64,000 bases of DNA from contig OX411548.1 of assembly GCA_948146395.1 (NCBI GenBank), positions 35,100,912 through 35,164,911 of the forward strand, given 5' to 3'. This document shows, piece by piece, positions 36,003-47,489 of the stretch. The stretch comes from Fragum whitleyi. Taxonomy: Eukaryota > Mollusca > Bivalvia > Cardiida > Cardiidae. Every line of letters begins with the position of its first letter. The first letter of the stretch is position 1. The position numbers and the translations under genes are program-made. A model generated the notes under the pieces. That model saw nothing but the letters and a program-made list of their open reading frames with translations. It had not been told where the DNA came from and searched no databases.

Positions 36003-36280
36003 AATTGATTGATTGAATGGAGTTTAACGCCGCTTTCAACATTATTTCAGTTATATCGCGGCGGCTGGAGCACCTAACGATGGTTTCCTGGTATTTCTCT
36101 CACCAGTACAACCACCACATTCTTAACTAGCCTCCAGCTACTATCTCACATAGGTCTTCGATTATCAACCCATTGGTGAGAGACAAATAGTCGGAAAGAA
36201 TGAGTGCCGCCGTCGGGGATCGAACCCGGGACCTCTAGATTGACAGTCCGACGCGCTACCAACTGCGCTATGACGGCGGC
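36003..36280 (-). repeat. tRNA-Asp-like SINE, full copy
   Basis: The head (36280-36205) reads GCCGCCGTCATAGCGCAGTTG, has a GTC anticodon position, GGTTCGATCCCC and a full GGCGGCA acceptor arm. It folds nearly as a tRNA, but the anticodon stem mispairs and a ~200-bp body with a GGAGTTTAACGCCGC...GCGGCGGCTGG block and an ATTGATTG tail follows. Hence a SINE, not a tRNA gene. Confidence 0.8.
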
Positions 36281-36299
36281 TTTGTATTGAAATTACTAA

Positions 36300-37690
36300 C
36301 TATATAATGACAATATTTTTATCATTAAAGAAACGGCCAAAATGACACCAAAAAAGAAGGTGAACCAACAGGCGAAAGGGACCATCTGGGCAAATTGTAA
36401 AGACTAGAACTTATCAAACTACGCAGGCTGACTATGGTCGAAACTTTTCGCAACCGGCTGGTTTTCTAAATTAGAAGGATAAACCTACTACTCTCCATGT
36501 GTAAGGAATTTGGATATGCAGCCACTGTTTGACCTTTACTGCTAACTCATCACTGTAAAAGGGGCCTAAAACATTCTGTTGATTTCATACAGACACATGT
36601 ATTCTCACTATCTCGGACTAACTCAATCAATAATGCTCGCCATACGGAGAGGATTGTCCTCACCTTTTAACGTAGATATGTGTCTGTATATGTTAAAAGG
36701 GATGGGTTAATTTGAGGCGTCTAAATATCGCAGTACATTCAGTGCTTTGATCTACGTTTGTGACCTAGTTTTTGATTTCGGGTCCCAAAATTTCAAAAAT
36801 ATTTAATAATTGTTATCGATAATTTTTCTGGCAAGGTTTAAAGGGCTTTTTGCATATGTTGCATCTAGAGTCTCTAAAGGGTTTTTCTTAGATTTCTATA
36901 TGTTATATTTTTTTTTATCTTAGTTGATCCAATTCCAATTTCCTTTGGGAATTTATCAAAACAACCACCCTGGGTAATTCTAAAATAAATTGTTCTCCAA
37001 ATTTATTTGATTGTCCTGAGATAAGACTATGTGATGATCAAAGTACCAATTTTAACTGCATGATTTTGTATGTATCAGGGCTCCTGTTTGACCCTTAAAC
37101 AGGGGTTTTGACTCCCAAAAATGCAATTTTGACCCTCAAAAATTGCCTGTAGGAGCTCATTAATTTCCAGTTGTGCAACCTATGCAATATAATAAAAGAT
37201 TAAACAAATCAATTGATTTCTTCATACTGTAACAAAAGATCCATCCCCAAATGAAACAACATTAACAATTAAGTGTGTCCACACTTAATTGTTTATGTTG
37301 TTTCAGTTATATAGATTACTTTAAAGACGTAAAAGTTTCCACGCTTTGCTCTTTTTCTACCCCTACAAAACCAGTTTTGACCCCAGAATTTTATGATCAA
37401 GGGGTCAATGACTCCCAGATTCAAAAAGCTTACACAAGCTCTGAGAATACCATATTTTGCAAAAATGTTAGTTGAACAATAGCTATAAAGACTCTTCTTG
37501 GTATCATGATTTTTATTTTTAGAATAAATTGTCTGAATGGAGTCTTGACTAAACTTATGACTTAACAGTTGACAAGAAAAATAGCTGTATTTGCAGCTAT
37601 ATATGTAACTGGTTTGTTTTCTTTAACGATTATACAACGATTGAGATAGTTATTAGTATGTACATGTACTTTAAACTAAATAAGGTCAAT
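36300..37690. other. No gene recognised downstream of GAREM-like B
   Basis: 36350-36470 holds fragments like the GTGACCCGTCACGCG MITE (AGGCGAAAGGGACCATCTGGG; GCAGGCTGACTATGGTCGAAA). 36720-37150 has one TGTGACCTAGTTTTTGA-type pearl unit. AAACAACATTAACAATTAAGTGTG faces its complement at 37255-37305. Confidence 0.45.
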
Positions 37691-37692
37691 AT

Positions 37693-38505
37693 TTATTTGA
37701 ATTTGGGTCTCCACCCTTCATAAATTTTCTTTAACTTAAACAATTGTATTCCAGACAAGTTCAATATTTCTCTAATTTCTGTATCATCTGTTGTTTTAAA
37801 AAACTCTCCGTCCAGTTTTTGTTCGCTACATAAATTTGCTAGATCGTCCATACCACAATACCTTAAGCATTGAACTGTCTGGGCTACCGAAAATGAGAAG
37901 AAATCGCCATCTTTCACTTCGTTTACGCTGTCTTCTTCTTCCTTAGGATCAGAGCCAACTTGAAGTGAATCAGTGAAACTAGTAATTGTAACAGGTGCTG
38001 ATTGGGGAGTGGGTGGGGGAGTTAATTCATGTGTGCTTTCATTTACAACCGAAGAACTTCTTTCTAACCGACTTGGTAATTCATGCTTGTTTTTTACGTT
38101 ATCTTGCATTTTTGTCTTAATATGCAATGGCATGATTGGGTTTACTCTTGCGGTCTGTTTTGTTGGATTACTTTCGTCGTGGATTGCTTTTTTCTTTGTT
38201 ACTCGAGGTTTTTCACTAACATATACGTAATCATAGCTTTCTTGCGTCTCATCATCACTATCGGTAGACGTTGTTGAGGCCACGCCTTGAACGGCTACAG
38301 GCAATGGTGGTAATGGTCGGTTTGGGATTGGAGGCAGCTTTACTGATTTTATTGTGTGAATGTATACATCTTCGTATGGCTTATTTTGTTTTGTTCTTCG
38401 ATGTTTGAATCTTTCGGCAGCTCGTTTTATTTCACTGTGGACCTTGTCATATCCAAGTTTTGCTCTTTCTTTCAGCTTTTGTAAAACGTCTTTGTCGTGA
38501 ATAAC
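37693..38505 (-). CDS. GAREM-like B exon 5 (Tyr/Pro linker and SAM domain)
   Basis: 813 nt after a TTTTGATTTAG acceptor, encoding 270 residues and a stop. In order: a lysine-rich helix-like start (VIHDKDVLQKLKER), YEDVY, a PPIP/PLPPLP proline patch, YDYVYV, a Ser/Thr-rich linker, an acidic run, and a C-terminal SAM domain with CLRYCGMDDL and LFKLKKIYEGWRPKFK. The SAM ending is the strongest link to GAREM. Confidence 0.85.
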   Translation of the reverse strand, partial: VIHDKDVLQKLKERAKLGYDKVHSEIKRAAERFKHRRTKQNKPYEDVYIHTIKSVKLPPIPNRPLPPLPVAVQGVASTTSTDSDDETQESYDYVYVSEKPRVTKKKAIHDESNPTKQTARVNPIMPLHIKTKMQDNVKNKHELPSRLERSSSVVNESTHELTPPPTPQSAPVTITSFTDSLQVGSDPKEEEDSVNEVKDGDFFSFSVAQTVQCLRYCGMDDLANLCSEQKLDGEFFKTTDDTEIREILNLSGIQLFKLKKIYEGWRPKFK

Positions 38506-41500
38506 CTAAATCAAAACAAAACAGCTTACATTTTAAAATGATACATCAAACTGCATACAGTTACGTGACTATTAATTACGTTTCATTCAAAATTATTTGG
38601 ATGTGAAACTTTAAAATGCTATAAAAGGTAAATGACAAACATGAATTCGAGTTTGCTAATAGGATTAGTGTACTTCATTTTTGAACGATTTATCTTTAAG
38701 GATAAGTTATCATAAAGCGCGTTACAACACAATGCCTAGCAACGTTATTGCTGACTCACTTTGTAAATGAAACACATCAAGGCTAGGTCTGCTAGTATTT
38801 AAATTTTTAATTTTATTACCCGTTGTGGAGGAATTACAACTTCATTTAATATGTTTCCGGTTCCTACATTTCCACGTGGTTTCCGAACTGAAAGTAAAAA
38901 TAGCCAGAGTTACGTTACTTTTAATTATTCCTTTTGACGTAAAATAAGGGTTGAACATCTTAATTGAGCCGGTGCATGAGATATGCAACAATTTCAAATA
39001 TGCGCAAAGCAAAGACTCTGCCCAGCCTGTGCATTTGCACAGCCTGACCAGAGTCTTTACTATGCGCATACTAAATAGAAAAGGTCTCAAAGTACCTGTG
39101 GACCATCAGGTAACTCTATATTTGTAGTTTGTGTCTGTCTATGCCTCTCAATGTTTTTACCTCATAAACATTTTAAATTGTTGGAAATGATACGCACAGG
39201 CTCAATTATTACCGCTACTATCAATACAAAAAGCTTTGCATGAAGACTTGTTTCCTCTTGTTTGAATTTATTTATTTTACATCGATTGGAATACTAGTTC
39301 TTACAACTTAGATTTAATCTCTCGCGAGTCTGCTTCCTAAAAATGAACTAGTTCTTGGCCCGAACTGTGGTCCAGGGTAGGAAACAAGAAGTTAGCTTAG
39401 TCACACCGTACAACCGGTTGTGGCGATGACGGGTAAGGGTCAACTACGACAGCACTGGAACATTATGCCGAGGAAACGATAGGTCAAATAAATTCATTCG
39501 TGTGAATAAACGATTGAAGCTTTGGTATTCTAAAGCAGATAAATGATCGTGTAAGTGTTTAGCGCTTCTATAGAATAAATTTACTCATATCCCTCCCAAA
39601 TAAGTCCACATTCATTGATTATTTCGGAGGTTTCCCATGAAAAGTTACGAAATTAGACTTAATGCTCTCATATCTCATGTTTTGTGATGTGTTCCTATAC
39701 ACTTTATTTCATACTGACGTCAAGAAAAACGCCTCAATAAAATGTGAATTTGTTTCCATGTGGCATTTTACGTCCCGAAAAAGCCTTGGTTAACTTTAAT
39801 AAAACTCCCTGTGCGAGTGTCAAATTGAACAGATTTTGATCTCTTGAATTGGAATGTCTAAACTTCAGAAGCGGTTAGTTTGTTTTCGAGCAACATTTGC
39901 GCCTTTTTAAAATTTTTGCTTCAATAAAAATTACACATGTTTCTCCAGCATTTGATAGCATATCAGTGATTCACGCATGAAGACTGTATTTCACTTTTGT
40001 AAACCTTTTTGTTTTAAGTTCAAATAAAAAAATACCCTTTGCTTTTGAAACTGACTTTGTACATTGAATTAATGATGGAAATCTAATCAACTACTCTTCT
40101 TCTTTTTTATCTTCTTCTTCTTCTTCTTCGTTTAATGTATTTTTATTGTTTAGCGTCAGAGGGTTATTATCAGGAAATAGATTTAGGACCCTAATTGCCG
40201 TTTTTTTTTTGTTTATATTTGTAAACAAAAGCAGGATGTATAAATATTGTGAAACATTGATGACCTGTCGCTCATTTAATATTCCTGCTTACCTTCTTCA
40301 GTATTCGAAACCCACTTCCTTATATGGATAAGCAATAGGCAAACATTACATTCAAGTAATGATATATACCCAATCGTGATAACAGAATAGAATGAGACAT
40401 ATGCATAAGGTCAGAGACTCGCAGTGCAAGGTCCGAAGATCGAATATCACTCTCACCTTTTTTATACATCCACATGAAGTAATTTCCTATTGCTCAGTGG
40501 CCTTTACATAAAATAAAATAAGGTTTAAGTAAAGTTACGGATATATTTTTCATTTTTTCATAAACCTCCTTTTCGATCCCTGGCTATGTTAGCAAGATTG
40601 TATTTTAACTAAAATAAAAATCATTCTTGTGAACTCGTGGATACTATCGAAAGTTAACGAAAGATAATGAGTGACAGGCCAATAGAATATGCTATTTTGA
40701 CTCGTCGAATGTATACTAAGTCATTGGAATTACAAGTAAAATAACGTATACGAGATATTCAGTCTGATCACAACTGTTTTTTCTTGGGTTGTGAGTATTT
40801 GAGATCCTACATTAAATCCCATTGATTTTTTTTTTTTTCGATATAACACACCATTTGAAAAATAGTGGAAATGAATGTCAGCATGTATGTCGATCTAAAT
40901 TGTTTTAATGTGTTATTGAAAGATACGACATCAAAAATGATCATTTTTATGCGAAAATCTGAATATGGGTCTGACGACATCGGCAATCACAAATAGTTCA
41001 GTTCTGTCGTCTACGTCAACCCCGTGAAATTCCGACTGTCTACAGAGGCAACATTTTTCTTACTACATGTCGTCTTTTGGGACTCGCTGTGTGTTTATTT
41101 TTTTTTTTTAATTATGGCTTCAAATTTGGAAGAAATATCGGCGGATGATTAGACTTCAGCTGTGTACAAGTTAAAATAGCATTTATTGAGAGATGGGCGA
41201 AATATGAGAGCATAAAGTCTAATTTCTTAACTTTTCACGGGAAACCTCCGAAATAATCAATGATTGTGGCCTTATTTGGGAGGGATATGAGTAAAGATTT
41301 ATTCTATAGAAGCGCTGCACACTTACATGATTATTTATCTGCTTTAGAATACCAGAGCTTCAATCATTTATTTACACAAATAATTTTATGACCTACCGTT
41401 TCCTCGGCATAATGCTCCGGTGTGTCGTAGTTGACTCTCACCCGTCATCGCCGCAACCGGTTGTACGGTGTGTTAGTAATGACTCAATATAAGGCCGATA

Positions 41501-44500
41501 AAAGTTCGCGTGATATTTGTTGAATACACACACTTGTATAGTACATTTGATAGTTTGTGAAGTTGGCAGCATCGGGAAATTGTAATTCGTATCGACCATA
41601 ACAATTCTAATCGCTCACTCAGCATTCATTCATTCATTCAATTCATTCCAAACACTCACACAAACCATTCAAAAACTATCCACAATTTGTTAAAACGATC
41701 TAAACTTCATCCATGTCGTTTATTAAAGCATTAGATTTGTCAGTGAAGACACGCATACAGAAAAGTACGTATATTTAATTAAAGGGAGGTGAAAATATAA
41801 CTCATTTCATCCAATTTGGGCGGATTAGCGACTTTGTATTGCCTCTCTTGAATTTCATTCAAAACTAATCGCACACATTCAATTTCATTACGAATTCATT
41901 CAAAACCACCCACCTCGTACAATTTTTTGATGTTCTTACCTGTATCTTTTATTAGTCATTTTCGCCATCGTAAATTATTTTTAAGTTATATTTAAGAGCT
42001 ACATGTGCACTGACATTTCCCTTTCGCTACGTACATGCCAGGTTACCTGGTATAACCCTTTAAAAATCGGTAAATTAGACTTGATATTTCTGTTTCATAT
42101 TGTTATATTTCTTTTTTTATTGACGTGTTCACTCCAATTAAAAGAAATAATATAGGCCTATGAATGACATTTGCATTGGTTTTTTCCTCGTTTCACCGCA
42201 AAAAGTCGGATCATATTATTAAAAGAACATCAAATTTTTACTCCTTGAATAACGAATTTGTTAATCCCCTCATCTTAAAAAGATTAAAACTCGGCGCAGC
42301 CTCGTTTTTATCTGTTTACAGGTGACTCGATTATTAAATTCTGTACAGATGACTCGATTATTAAATTCTGTATTCAGTAACCACTCATTCAATATCCTCT
42401 AAATATTTGCACTCCACACTCAGGCTCATATTTTCACTTTCTCATTCCTGTACATACTTGGTATTGGCGGAGCATCCTCAGAAGGCAAGTCTGGTTGTTT
42501 TGGTTCTTCGTAGTCATCATCGGAATCGGAGGAGTCTAAAAATGTGCATATATTTGGGTAAAAATTATCAATTGAGCATGAGTCTGACATTTCCAACCAT
42601 ATATCAAGAGTGCCCATTGGAGAGACATTGTGAAGCTTAGACAACCACATTATTTAATAAGAATAAATCCTGGGCACTTGGGGATGGCTTGAGACCGCAT
42701 CATTCATTCTACAGAGCGTATAGCAAAGACTTGGGTCAGACTGTGCGGATACACAGGCTGGTGAGAGGTTTTGCTTTGCGTACATGACAAAACATACGAA
42801 ATGCCATGCTCAGGCTCAACTATGAAAAGGGTGTGGAAATATGGATGTTTTGCACTTTTCCCTGGACAGTGAAAAGACCATTTTCTACTTTTCTTATTGT
42901 CCACTTTTCCTGGATCAAAATGAAACTGTCTGTAGTGAAGTTAATACTTACTTTGTGAAAACAAAGCTCTTTAATGAAAAAAATGCTGGACCCCAGCATT
43001 TTCTTCATTAACAATTATGTTTTCTACCTTTTGATAAAACTTTAGGATAATTTGCTTTTGAAATCTATTTAGTAACATTCCAAATTTGCCCTGGTATTCA
43101 TATGTCAATGGTAAAGTTAACTGGAAAAAATGTTTTTGTCTTCAAGTAGAAATTCCGGTGTTTGACAAGTTGGGCATGTGAAATCCACAAACCTAATAAT
43201 CTAAGTGACGAGAAGTCTCTTTATTTCAATTGAGATATGAAAAGTGATAGCTTATTAAAATCTAAAAACAATGTATGAAACTCGAAGTGGGTCCATATAA
43301 AAGAGTGGTAAGGTTCTTTTTTTAATTTCATGACCAAATAAAAACAAATTATCATCATTTCCGTGCCTTATGACTTAATTGAAGGCACGCAAATAGATTA
43401 GAATATTATCAGTGCTACCCTTTTTATGAATCATTTCACGTGCAAGGAAACAAACTGGTTACATACTTAATTTTCCAGCTCTACAGACCGGGGAAACTTA
43501 TTAATTTCATTCATTCTACTTTGAGTAACACAGTTTCTGAACTTTTAACTTAAATTAAGGAGAAACTTGCTACCCAGTAGAGCGTTTACGGCCCGGGACT
43601 CTTGCGTTCGTGAAAGAACTTTGCCGATCATTAAGCCAAAAAATCTAGATTGAATGGTGTTTAAGCCGCTTTCAAAATTTTTAGGTATACCGCGGCGGCT
43701 GGGGTCTACGTTTATCAACCCATTGGTGAGACAAAAAGTCGGTAAGAATAAGTGCCGCCGTCGGGGATCGAACCCGGTACCTCTATGACGGCGGCGCCAA
43801 TGAGTCTAGGTGAACGCGTCTAAAATCATTTAAATTTGCAATTGATAGCTTTCCTTTAAATCTTTCCTCCTGTTTTGTTGCTTTTTCGTTTCACTTACAG
43901 GTGTACATGCCTTTTCCTTGCATCTTGAATAGAATTTCCCGAAAAGCTATACAAATTAAACATTTCAACACATACATAGAACGCTTGCATTTATGAAAAG
44001 AAGACATTTCAGTATGGACGTTAGAACCTTTTCTTAGAGGTAAAACACATTCGCAAAGTTATTTTTTCGAAATAATGATGTTAAGTCGAAAAGCAAAATA
44101 TACTAAAAGAAAGTGTTCATTAAACGACATGCTGATGCAATGAATATGGTAATTGGTTTTCAAATGGGCTTACAGACCATATTGATATTGTTATTAACTG
44201 TCTACTTTGTGCAAAAAATATTTCAGTTATTTAAGTTGAAAGATATCGACGTCTTGCTTACCAATATATTTTACACGGCGTGCCCTTTGTCTTGGACTTT
44301 GAAGCCAGCATACCAGTGCGTCTGATATAGGCATGAAGTACATTTTATTGTGGATAAACTTGTTATCCCCTCTACAGCCACCGAACTTTTGTTTAATGTA
44401 CTCCGACTTATCTGTAGAACAGTCAAAGTCTGCCACATCAACGTGAAATTTTTCGCAGAGCGGCATTGGCATCAGTAAAGTCACGAAGCACCTCTCAGTT

Positions 44501-46739
44501 GATTGTCTTGCCTTAGCCACCATCACTCGGCGACGCCTTATTTCCATGATTTTCAATGGTGCAGTGGTGATCACTAGATAATTGCTAGCCATTTGATCAT
44601 TAAAAAGGACAACATCGTTGGGGGATATTGTATCTGGTATAAACTGAATAATGGCAGGGAGAAGAATATCTGAATTATTTATGTCCGTCAAACAATATTC
44701 CTCATGATCAGTAACCCCCGTAAAATTCACAATACTGTTCTCCCTAATGAAATAACAGTTTTTACAATCATCGAAACACATAAGGTATCTACTTTTTTCC
44801 GTGGGTATGACTTGCTTTGGTTCAACGATAGTCCCCGCAGGAATCATTTGTTGACAATCAGCAGCGTAGCCTCTTGGTGGAATAGTCATTACGTCATCGC
44901 ATGATTTGATAAAACGTGGATTGTCATCGATAACCTTTAAAGGAAATAAGCGGTCCAGACTTGCGCAAAATCGCTCACCTAAATTCTAGGTTAAGAGGTT
45001 GTTAATCAAAGGTTTCACGGTAAACGATGGTCCACCATGTAACGCAAATAAATATTCAAGGGCCAATGAGGTTACCGTAACATTTTAACGGGCCGCCGAA
45101 GAAATTTCCTTGCAAAGTCTATATAAAATTGGTCCAGTGATTTGGGAGGTGTTGTTCAAAGAATTTGACCTGACTTGAACAATCATATTTAAGGGCAAAT
45201 TAAATTTAGCAATTTCATAAAAAGGGTCACACAAAAAACATTTTTGCAAAGTTTCATAGAAAATGGTCCCTGTAGTCTAGGTTAAGATGATGTTCGAAGA
45301 ATACGAAATAAAAACTAGCCCCGCCTTGCTATATCCGCTTTTAAAGGTAAATTAGAATTCCCTGAACAATTTTTCAACAAATCACCAAATGAACATCTGA
45401 TAAATTTTCATTCAAATAGACCGAATGAAGAAATGTGGAGATGTCATCCATAGACTTCAAGGTGAATTAAGAATTTCATTAACAATTCTTGAAGATGATC
45501 ACCCAAAGAATATTCTGAAAAAAATTGATTAAAATCGACCTTGGCTTTAGGAGGAGATGTCATTCGAAGAACTCAAAAGTGAAAATCAGTTCTGCCCTGT
45601 CACGCCCTTATTCATTGACCAATCAGATTTTCGCAAACAATTTATTAAAAAGGGTGATCAAACATTAGAGTTTCATCGAAATCGGCCAAATGAAGTAGGA
45701 GATGTCATCCGAAGAATTGAAAGTGAAAAACAGCTCGCCCTGCCACGCCCATATGATCTATGGGCCAATCAGAATACCACAAATATTGTTTATAAAGGAT
45801 CACCAAAGGAACATATTGCCAAGTTTTTTCGCAATCGACCGAGTGATTTAGGAGCGGAGATGTCACTCAAAGAGTACAAAGTGAAAATCGGCTCTCTCCT
45901 GCCATGCCCATATCTAAGAGCCATCAGTCTTTGAAATCCGTCAAATAAAGGTTATTCTGGCGAAGTTTCATTGAACTAGATAATGCGGTTCAAGGGAAAT
46001 GTTTTAATAAAGCTCACAACACACGACGGACGACGGACACAGAGTTATCTCAAAATCTCTCAATAAGCACGTTGTGTTCAGCTGACATAAAAATAGGTCC
46101 TTTTAGAGATTATGAGAACTCTAAATTTGCGGAAGGATTTCTTCAAAAATATATAAATATATCTAGTGCGTTTCTGTATTTCAATATACGGTCATGATTT
46201 TATTCCCACAAATTAAAACGATAGAAAATCATTCAGATGAGAAATGCTTGTCAATGGTACATGAAACAAAAAGACCTTATTGCGAGTTTATTCTCGAATC
46301 TTTTCTCGGCGTTTTTGTTAGTTCATTGTTTGCCAAAAACCCATGCGTTTTACAAAATATGAAACCTCACCTGGGTAACCGAGGCATATCTTTGTCGTCG
46401 CCCTGGATAGGGTACAAATTTGAACCTGCCTGGACAATTTATCGGCATATAAAACTCCTCGCCTTTAAACTCATGATATAATTGCATGAATTCCGCACCA
46501 CGTTTTGACAGCTCCTTGTTTTCGTCATGGAACTCAAGGACCTTAAATTTAACGTATTCGATCTCTACTGCTTCATCAATATACAAGATCTTTCCTTCTA
46601 GAACAGTTGGTTCTTGGTCGAATGATTCCAATTTGTCTCTGGTGCGAACGATAATTGGTAATTCTCTGCGTTTCTGAGACACCAGTTCTTGCAAGAAATG
46701 TACAGCTTTAGGAAAAGTTATTTTCGATTGAAACTCCAT
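37693..46739 (-). CDS. GAREM-like CABIT-SAM adaptor protein, copy B (five exons)
   Basis: Spliced gene. Exons in transcript order: 46739-46371, 44934-44262, 42535-42458, 38887-38820 and 38505-37693. All junctions are GT-AG, and the phases (0, 1, 1, 0) join into 2001 nt, or 666 residues plus stop. Residues 1-347 form a CABIT-type region. Residues 348-396 are an acidic and proline-rich linker with Tyr356 in a DYEEP context and PPIP at 370-373. Residues 440-491 carry candidate phosphotyrosine sites (YEDVY; YDYVYV) and a proline-rich PPIPNRPLPPLP stretch. Residues ~599-666 are a SAM domain ending in GWRPKFK, much like the C-terminus of vertebrate GAREM. By family, such proteins bridge growth-factor receptors, GRB2 and MAPK signalling in the cytoplasm; the role here is inferred. 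The start at MEFQ is preferred over an ATG ten codons upstream because copy A starts at the equivalent position. The protein is shorter than vertebrate GAREM1 (~880 aa). Confidence 0.85.
38820..38887 (-). CDS. GAREM-like B exon 4
   Basis: 68 nt after a TACTTTCAG acceptor, ending CAACGG/GTAATA. It encodes a basic and glycine-containing linker ending VVIPPQR. Its phase (two bases in, zero out) is what exon 3 and exon 5 require, which is the main support for so short an exon. Confidence 0.7.
38975..39210 (+). repeat. Palindromic dispersed repeat (copy 2)
   Basis: Best hairpin: GACTCTGCCCAGCCTGTGCA/TGCACAGCCTGACCAGAGTC. In intron 3 of GAREM-like B. Confidence 0.65.
39402..41472. mobile_element. 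2.07 kb foldback element with TTAGT target duplication
   Basis: Ends are CACACCGTACAACCGGTTG and its complement, and the inverted arms continue for ~290 bp (39402-39690 and 41190-41472) with shared blocks such as TTATTCTATAGAAGCGCT. TTAGT flanks both ends (39397-39401, 41473-41477). No coding frame is evident inside. It lies in intron 3 of GAREM-like B. CAC termini with a 5-bp duplication would fit Transib-type elements, but this is only a suggestion. Confidence 0.65.
41585..41945 (+). mobile_element. TACAGTTAAYAAC-family MITE, degraded copy
   Basis: Internal blocks (ATTCTAATCGCTCACTCAGC, CATTCATTCCAAACACTCA, CAAAACTAATCGCACACATTC) are clear; the termini are lost. Confidence 0.55.
42458..42535 (-). 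CDS. GAREM-like B exon 3 (acidic/proline linker)
   Basis: 78 nt after a CACATTTTTAG acceptor, ending at A/GTATGT. It encodes an acidic serine stretch, DYEEP and PPIP. Phases 1 in and 1 out match exons 2 and 4. Confidence 0.75.
42715..42830 (+). repeat. Palindromic dispersed repeat (partial copy 3)
   Basis: GCAAAGACTTGGGTCAGACTGTGC...ACACAGGCTGGTGAGAGG...GCTTTGCGTAC; same family as 19410. Confidence 0.5.
42860..43190 (+). mobile_element. MITE, second copy of the GAAGAAAATGCTGG family
   Basis: Central hairpin AATGAAAAAAATGCTGGACC/CCAGCATTTTCTTCATT. Shared flanking blocks with 15685-15960. Lies in intron 2 of GAREM-like B. Confidence 0.6.
43646..43797 (-). repeat. tRNA-Asp-like SINE, internally deleted
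   Basis: Keeps both ends; most of the anticodon arm and the middle of the body are missing. Confidence 0.7.
44262..44934 (-). CDS. GAREM-like B exon 2 (main CABIT exon)
   Basis: 673 nt, opened by a TTTAAAG acceptor and reading VIDDNPRFIKSCDD. It closes at a G/GTAAGC donor, phase 1. Conserved blocks shared with copy A include IPPRG, SPNDVVLFND and a C-terminal LQSPRQ. The open frame runs past the donor to a stop at 44227, but the splice site is conserved between the copies. Confidence 0.85.
45020..46095 (+). repeat. Pearl-like tandem element in intron 1 of GAREM-like B
   Basis: Five or six ~120-150-bp units (GTTTCATCGAAATCGGCC, GGAGGAGATGTCATTCGAAG, CTGCCACGCCCATAT). Right end CGACGGACGACGGACACAGA and CACGTTGTGTTCAGCTGACATAAAA. 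Confidence 0.6.
46371..46739 (-). CDS. GAREM-like B exon 1 (start of CABIT)
   Basis: 123 codons, beginning MEFQSKITFPKAV and ending after SVTQ at a CAG/GTGAGG donor, phase 0. It contains GRFKFVPYPGR, which aligns with GKIKFVPYPGR in copy A. This is the first half of the CABIT region. Confidence 0.85.
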
Positions 46740-47139
46740 GTCGTAATTTATTCTTAGCAGCCACACTTTAGCTTGTCTTCGTTATTAACTATTGCACATA
46801 AAACAACATGAGTAAACAGCAACGCATAAAGAGAAACACCAACTGAAAAGAAAATGCGAACTCGTTTTAGTTGCCATCTATTTTTGGCAGCTTTAAGCAC
46901 ATTTCTACTTTCGTGCAATGGTTCATTAGGATTGATCTAAAGATAAGCATATGGTAGGACAGGGCCCAATTAAACTTATTTTCATTATACTAAATCATCT
47001 CCTTCTAAACCTAGGGAACATTCCATGGAAACTGACATGTATACTTATTGGGTTATCATTCACCTAACACGTTAACAAAACGAACCTTTGCTTAAATAGT
47101 TCTTAGGGTACTTTTTATCTCAACTGTTCGTGAAATTAA

Positions 47140-47485
47140 GTACAATACAATACAAAAACTTTTATTTACTCTAGGTAAATTATTGTACAACATGGGAAAA
47201 GTATACCTCGTAAGTTTTAACAATATTCAAATATCAATAATACATGTTTAAGGACACATGATTAGTCCAAATTTGATAAGGATCATTTCATTGAATTTGA
47301 ATATATGGTCATTAGGCAGTCACTAGTTGTAGTTGACAGACTTCTTTCGGGAAAATCCAGAGTCGAATGTTTTTAATCCAGTGGGAACTCGGGGCAATAC
47401 TTTGTCCCAGATCCCCTCCTGTATTATGCCACCATTGAACAGTCCAAGCCATGCGAAGTAATTGATTTCACATGCTTAAGGGACG
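47140..47485 (-). repeat. Dispersed repeat with short coding-like stretch
   Basis: The minus strand gives YFAWLGLFNGGIIQEGIWDK followed by ~20 more open codons, then TAG; the left end is a (TACAA)n-like tail. It looks like a retroelement fragment rather than a host exon; family not identified. Confidence 0.35.
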
Positions 47486-47489
47486 ATAT

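Noticed and set aside
36205..36280. Functional tRNA-Asp gene
   Set aside because: Weak anticodon stem, a fixed downstream body and multiple copies show that it is a SINE head.
44704..44904. Plus-strand frame antisense to GAREM-like B exon 2
   Set aside because: Shadow of the real exon on the opposite strand.
45557..45934. 125-codon plus-strand frame
   Set aside because: It runs through tandem units of a pearl-like repeat; the same peptide motif recurs with each unit and no splice or start context supports a gene.
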